64,000 bases of DNA from contig VBLS01000110.1 in NCBI GenBank assembly GCA_005878635.1, positions 1 through 64,000 of the forward strand, given 5' to 3'. The stretch comes from Methanobacteriota archaeon. Lineage in GTDB: Archaea; Thermoplasmatota; Thermoplasmata; RBG-16-68-12. The position numbers were made by a program, and so were the translations under genes. Of the stretch, positions 61,948 to 64,000 are shown one piece after another. Within the stretch, counting starts at the first letter, position 1. Each line of letters begins with the position of its first letter. Under the pieces are notes generated by a model. That model ran no database searches and had not been told where the DNA came from. It worked only from the letters and a program-made list of their open reading frames with translations.

Positions 61948-64000
61948 AAAAAGTCGTCCAGTTTGAGTTCCTGCGCGTGGTCGTTGGTGAACAGCGAGGC
62001 GATCGCGTCCTCGATCAGGTCGATTCGCTGACGGAGGTAGTTCGACACCTCGAACTGCTGGCTGATACGCTTGGAGATCTCAAGGTATTTTTTCACGGAG
62101 CTTTCGTGGACCGTCAACGTGAGGTTCCCGCCGCATTCGACGCACCGGGCGCGGAGCGGAATGCGCCGGTACTTCGTCCCACACTTCGTGCACCGGACCT
62201 GCTGGCTCGAGAACGCCTTCAAGTTCCCGATGAGATCCGGAAGGAAATGGTGGACCACGATCCGGGCGACGACGTCGTTCGGGTCGACCGCCCGGATTCG
62301 GAGGGCCAGTTCGAGCTGCTTGTCGATCTTCTCCGCCATCGAACCTTCTCCATAGGCCGAGGCAAGAGGGCCCTGAGCCACGCCGCGGGTCCCGTGGGTG
62401 TAGGCGAAGCCCTCGTACTGGAGGACGCTCCCGATCCGCTTCCCCACCGTGTCGATTTGGGGTTCGACTTCCTTCGGGTGGGCGAAACGCTCCGCGGCCT
62501 CGAATAAGGATAGCGGATAGGCGCTCGAGAGATCGAGGTTGTGGGCCTCCTTGTCGATTTCGTTCGGGTCGATCCGCGTCGTCAGGACGAGCGGGGCGTC
62601 CATGAGGCCTCCGCGCTTGTCGGGCAGGAACGATCGCGAGAAGTTGATCAGGCTGTCGAGCAACAGGATGACGGAATCCTCGTCGCCGTCGCAGTTCCGA
62701 CGTCGGGCGGCGATGAGATAGGGATGGGCGAAGCAGGCATTCGCATCCGTGAATCCGACGATTCGGGCGAGCACGCCGCCGCTCGTGTGCGGCGCGAGCG
62801 TCACGACGAGATGGCCCAGGAGGTCCTGGGGCGTCTTTGCGTCGTAGAAGCGCGCGAGGCCGTACAGTCGCTCGAGCAAATCGTCGACGAAGGCGGCCAC
62901 GCGGACCAGGTATTCCCCTCCGGACCGGGCGAGGAGGATGTCCTGAGGCCGTAGCTCGAGGACCTGGTCCTCCCTCTCCAGGGGACGGCCGTTGCCATCC
63001 TGCGAGTACCCGAGTCGGCGCGCCTCGTCGACCGAGATCCCCGCCTCCTTCGGTGTGAAGTGCGTGAGCGGCAGGTTCGTCATGTCGAATCGAGTCGTGC
63101 CGTCCTTGAACACGTAGATCTCGTGTTTCGCGCGGAGGATCCCCTTCTCGATCGGCTCCGGGGTTTTGTTCTTCGAGATCATCCCTTGGACCGCCTTGAT
63201 TTCGGCCGGCTTCGGTTCGCCGAGACGGTCGAGCGCGGTCCGGAGGACCTCCGCGAGGGGAACGCGTTGCCGTGCGGGCCCGTTGCGCGCGACCGTGTGG
63301 CCGCCGCACGAGCACTTCGGGAGGAACCACCGCTTGCCGCAGGAGGAGCAGATGCGGAGGCCCACCTCGACGTCGATGGCGTCCTTCGCGGCCGCATCGA
63401 GCAGGAGCCGCTGCGCACCCCCCTCATGCCCGATCGGGAAGAGGGAATGGGGGGCGGGCTGCATCTTCCGCGGTGCCGCCTTTTCGGGCCGGGCCATCCG
63501 CGCGCCGATCCGAGTCGGGGCCCGGGCCCGGACGGGGAAGCCTGCCAACCGGCTCACGAAGGCGAGCGGATCGGCCTCCTCCGGATTCGGCGCGAGATGG
63601 AGGGCTCCGTCCCGCTCCGAGATCCCGAGCGTCGCGAGCAATACGTCGGTGTGGCGTTCGAGCATCAGGCGGCCCGCTCGCACGGAGTACAAGGCGCCCA
63701 GCCGGACGAGCGGCTCCCGAAACGCCTCCTCGGCCGGGACGGAGAGGCGGCCTCCCTCGAAGCGTCCGTCGATGGCGATTCGCTCCCGGAGGCGACTCAA
63801 CTCCTCTACGGTCAGGTCGTGGAAGAATAGGTTGTGTCGCGGATGGAGGGGGATACGGAGGTCGCGGGACCACGCCATCGCCTGCGCGGCCGATGCGGCC
63901 TCCCATCCTTCTGGGAGGGAGCCGAGGGCCTCCTGGAGGAGGAGCCCATACCACTCCAGGGAGAAGCCGCCGGGCATGAGCACGTGGTTGTTCTCCAAGA
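61944..64000 (-). CDS. polC: DNA polymerase D large subunit DP2 (5' part outside window)
   Basis: The C-terminal ~685 residues of the catalytic subunit of the archaeal replicative polymerase D; the gene continues beyond 64000. The active-site strand RRRNCDGDEDSVILLLD carries the catalytic aspartates. Zinc modules include CSSCGKRWFLPKCSCGG and CTKCGTKYRRIPLRARCVECGG. The motif NKTPEPIEKGILRAKHEIY and VYKD-like segments match DP2. No intein interrupts the DGD active site, a frequent intein insertion point. The last eight residues, ELKLDDFF, resemble a PCNA-interacting peptide. Confidence 0.95.
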   Translation of the reverse strand, partial: LENNHVLMPGGFSLEWYGLLLQEALGSLPEGWEAASAAQAMAWSRDLRIPLHPRHNLFFHDLTVEELSRLRERIAIDGRFEGGRLSVPAEEAFREPLVRLGALYSVRAGRLMLERHTDVLLATLGISERDGALHLAPNPEEADPLAFVSRLAGFPVRARAPTRIGARMARPEKAAPRKMQPAPHSLFPIGHEGGAQRLLLDAAAKDAIDVEVGLRICSSCGKRWFLPKCSCGGHTVARNGPARQRVPLAEVLRTALDRLGEPKPAEIKAVQGMISKNKTPEPIEKGILRAKHEIYVFKDGTTRFDMTNLPLTHFTPKEAGISVDEARRLGYSQDGNGRPLEREDQVLELRPQDILLARSGGEYLVRVAAFVDDLLERLYGLARFYDAKTPQDLLGHLVVTLAPHTSGGVLARIVGFTDANACFAHPYLIAARRRNCDGDEDSVILLLDSLINFSRSFLPDKRGGLMDAPLVLTTRIDPNEIDKEAHNLDLSSAYPLSLFEAAERFAHPKEVEPQIDTVGKRIGSVLQYEGFAYTHGTRGVAQGPLASAYGEGSMAEKIDKQLELALRIRAVDPNDVVARIVVHHFLPDLIGNLKAFSSQQVRCTKCGTKYRRIPLRARCVECGGNLTLTVHESSVKKYLEISKRISQQFEVSNYLRQRIDLIEDAIASLFTNDHAQELKLDDFF

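Overview
The window is a gene-dense, high-GC stretch of an archaeal chromosome. Evidence for Archaea: the large subunit of DNA polymerase D, HerA, the stalk proteins L10(P0)/P1 with L1 and L11, SecE and Spt5 next to two ftsZ genes, archaeosine radical SAM enzyme RaSEA, pantoate kinase beside CoaBC, DUF357 and DUF5611 proteins, and TATA boxes about 26-30 bases before many start codons (leaderless transcripts). Bacterial-type gyrase A and B, two FtsZ proteins and a DUF5611 gene point to the Thermoplasmatota side of the Euryarchaeota, probably an uncultured lineage; this placement is inference. No rRNA, CRISPR array or insertion sequence was seen.

Layout. 1-5.3 kb: end of pyruvate phosphate dikinase, PrsW-like protease, FAH-family hydrolase, an unknown protein, thymidylate kinase, HerA. 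5.6-14.9 kb: a tightly coupled run of two paralogous COG4671-type glycosyltransferases, two aminoglycoside-phosphotransferase-fold kinases and a fused ABC exporter, followed by a membrane-anchored calcineurin-type phosphatase. This is the best candidate for an undescribed system: make a glycoside, phosphorylate it, export it, dephosphorylate it outside. 15-22 kb: DUF357, pantoate kinase/CoaBC, FolC, endonuclease III, M20 peptidase, enolase-superfamily epimerase. 22-26.5 kb: gyrBA. 26.7-31.7 kb: a cysteine neighbourhood (CysRS, cystathionine gamma-synthase/lyase, cystathionine beta-synthase, tRNA-Cys) in which both the synthetase and the tRNA deviate at usually conserved positions. 31.9-36 kb: PKD-fused peptide-binding protein and an HD phosphohydrolase.

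36-47.6 kb: ftsZ-ftsZ-secE-spt5-rpl11, then a 5 kb insertion (TrmB-like regulator, a palindromic operator, APC permease, metallophosphoesterase, nucleotidyltransferase-like protein, acetamidase/formamidase) that separates rpl11 from rpl1-rpl10-rpl12. 47.6-52.2 kb: DUF5611, RaSEA, a zinc-ribbon/SAP/membrane protein, tRNA-Thr, a secreted Fn3 protein. 52.4-54.5 kb: RNase H-like protein, a 39-residue protein with four CC pairs, a divergent cysteine-bearing TrmB-like regulator sharing its promoter, and an HTH regulator. 54.5-61.5 kb: surface-glycan locus (Gmd, two GT2, one GT4, a methyltransferase, a GT-C-like membrane protein). 61.5-64 kb: a small zinc-ribbon membrane protein and the 3' part of polD large subunit, which leaves the window.
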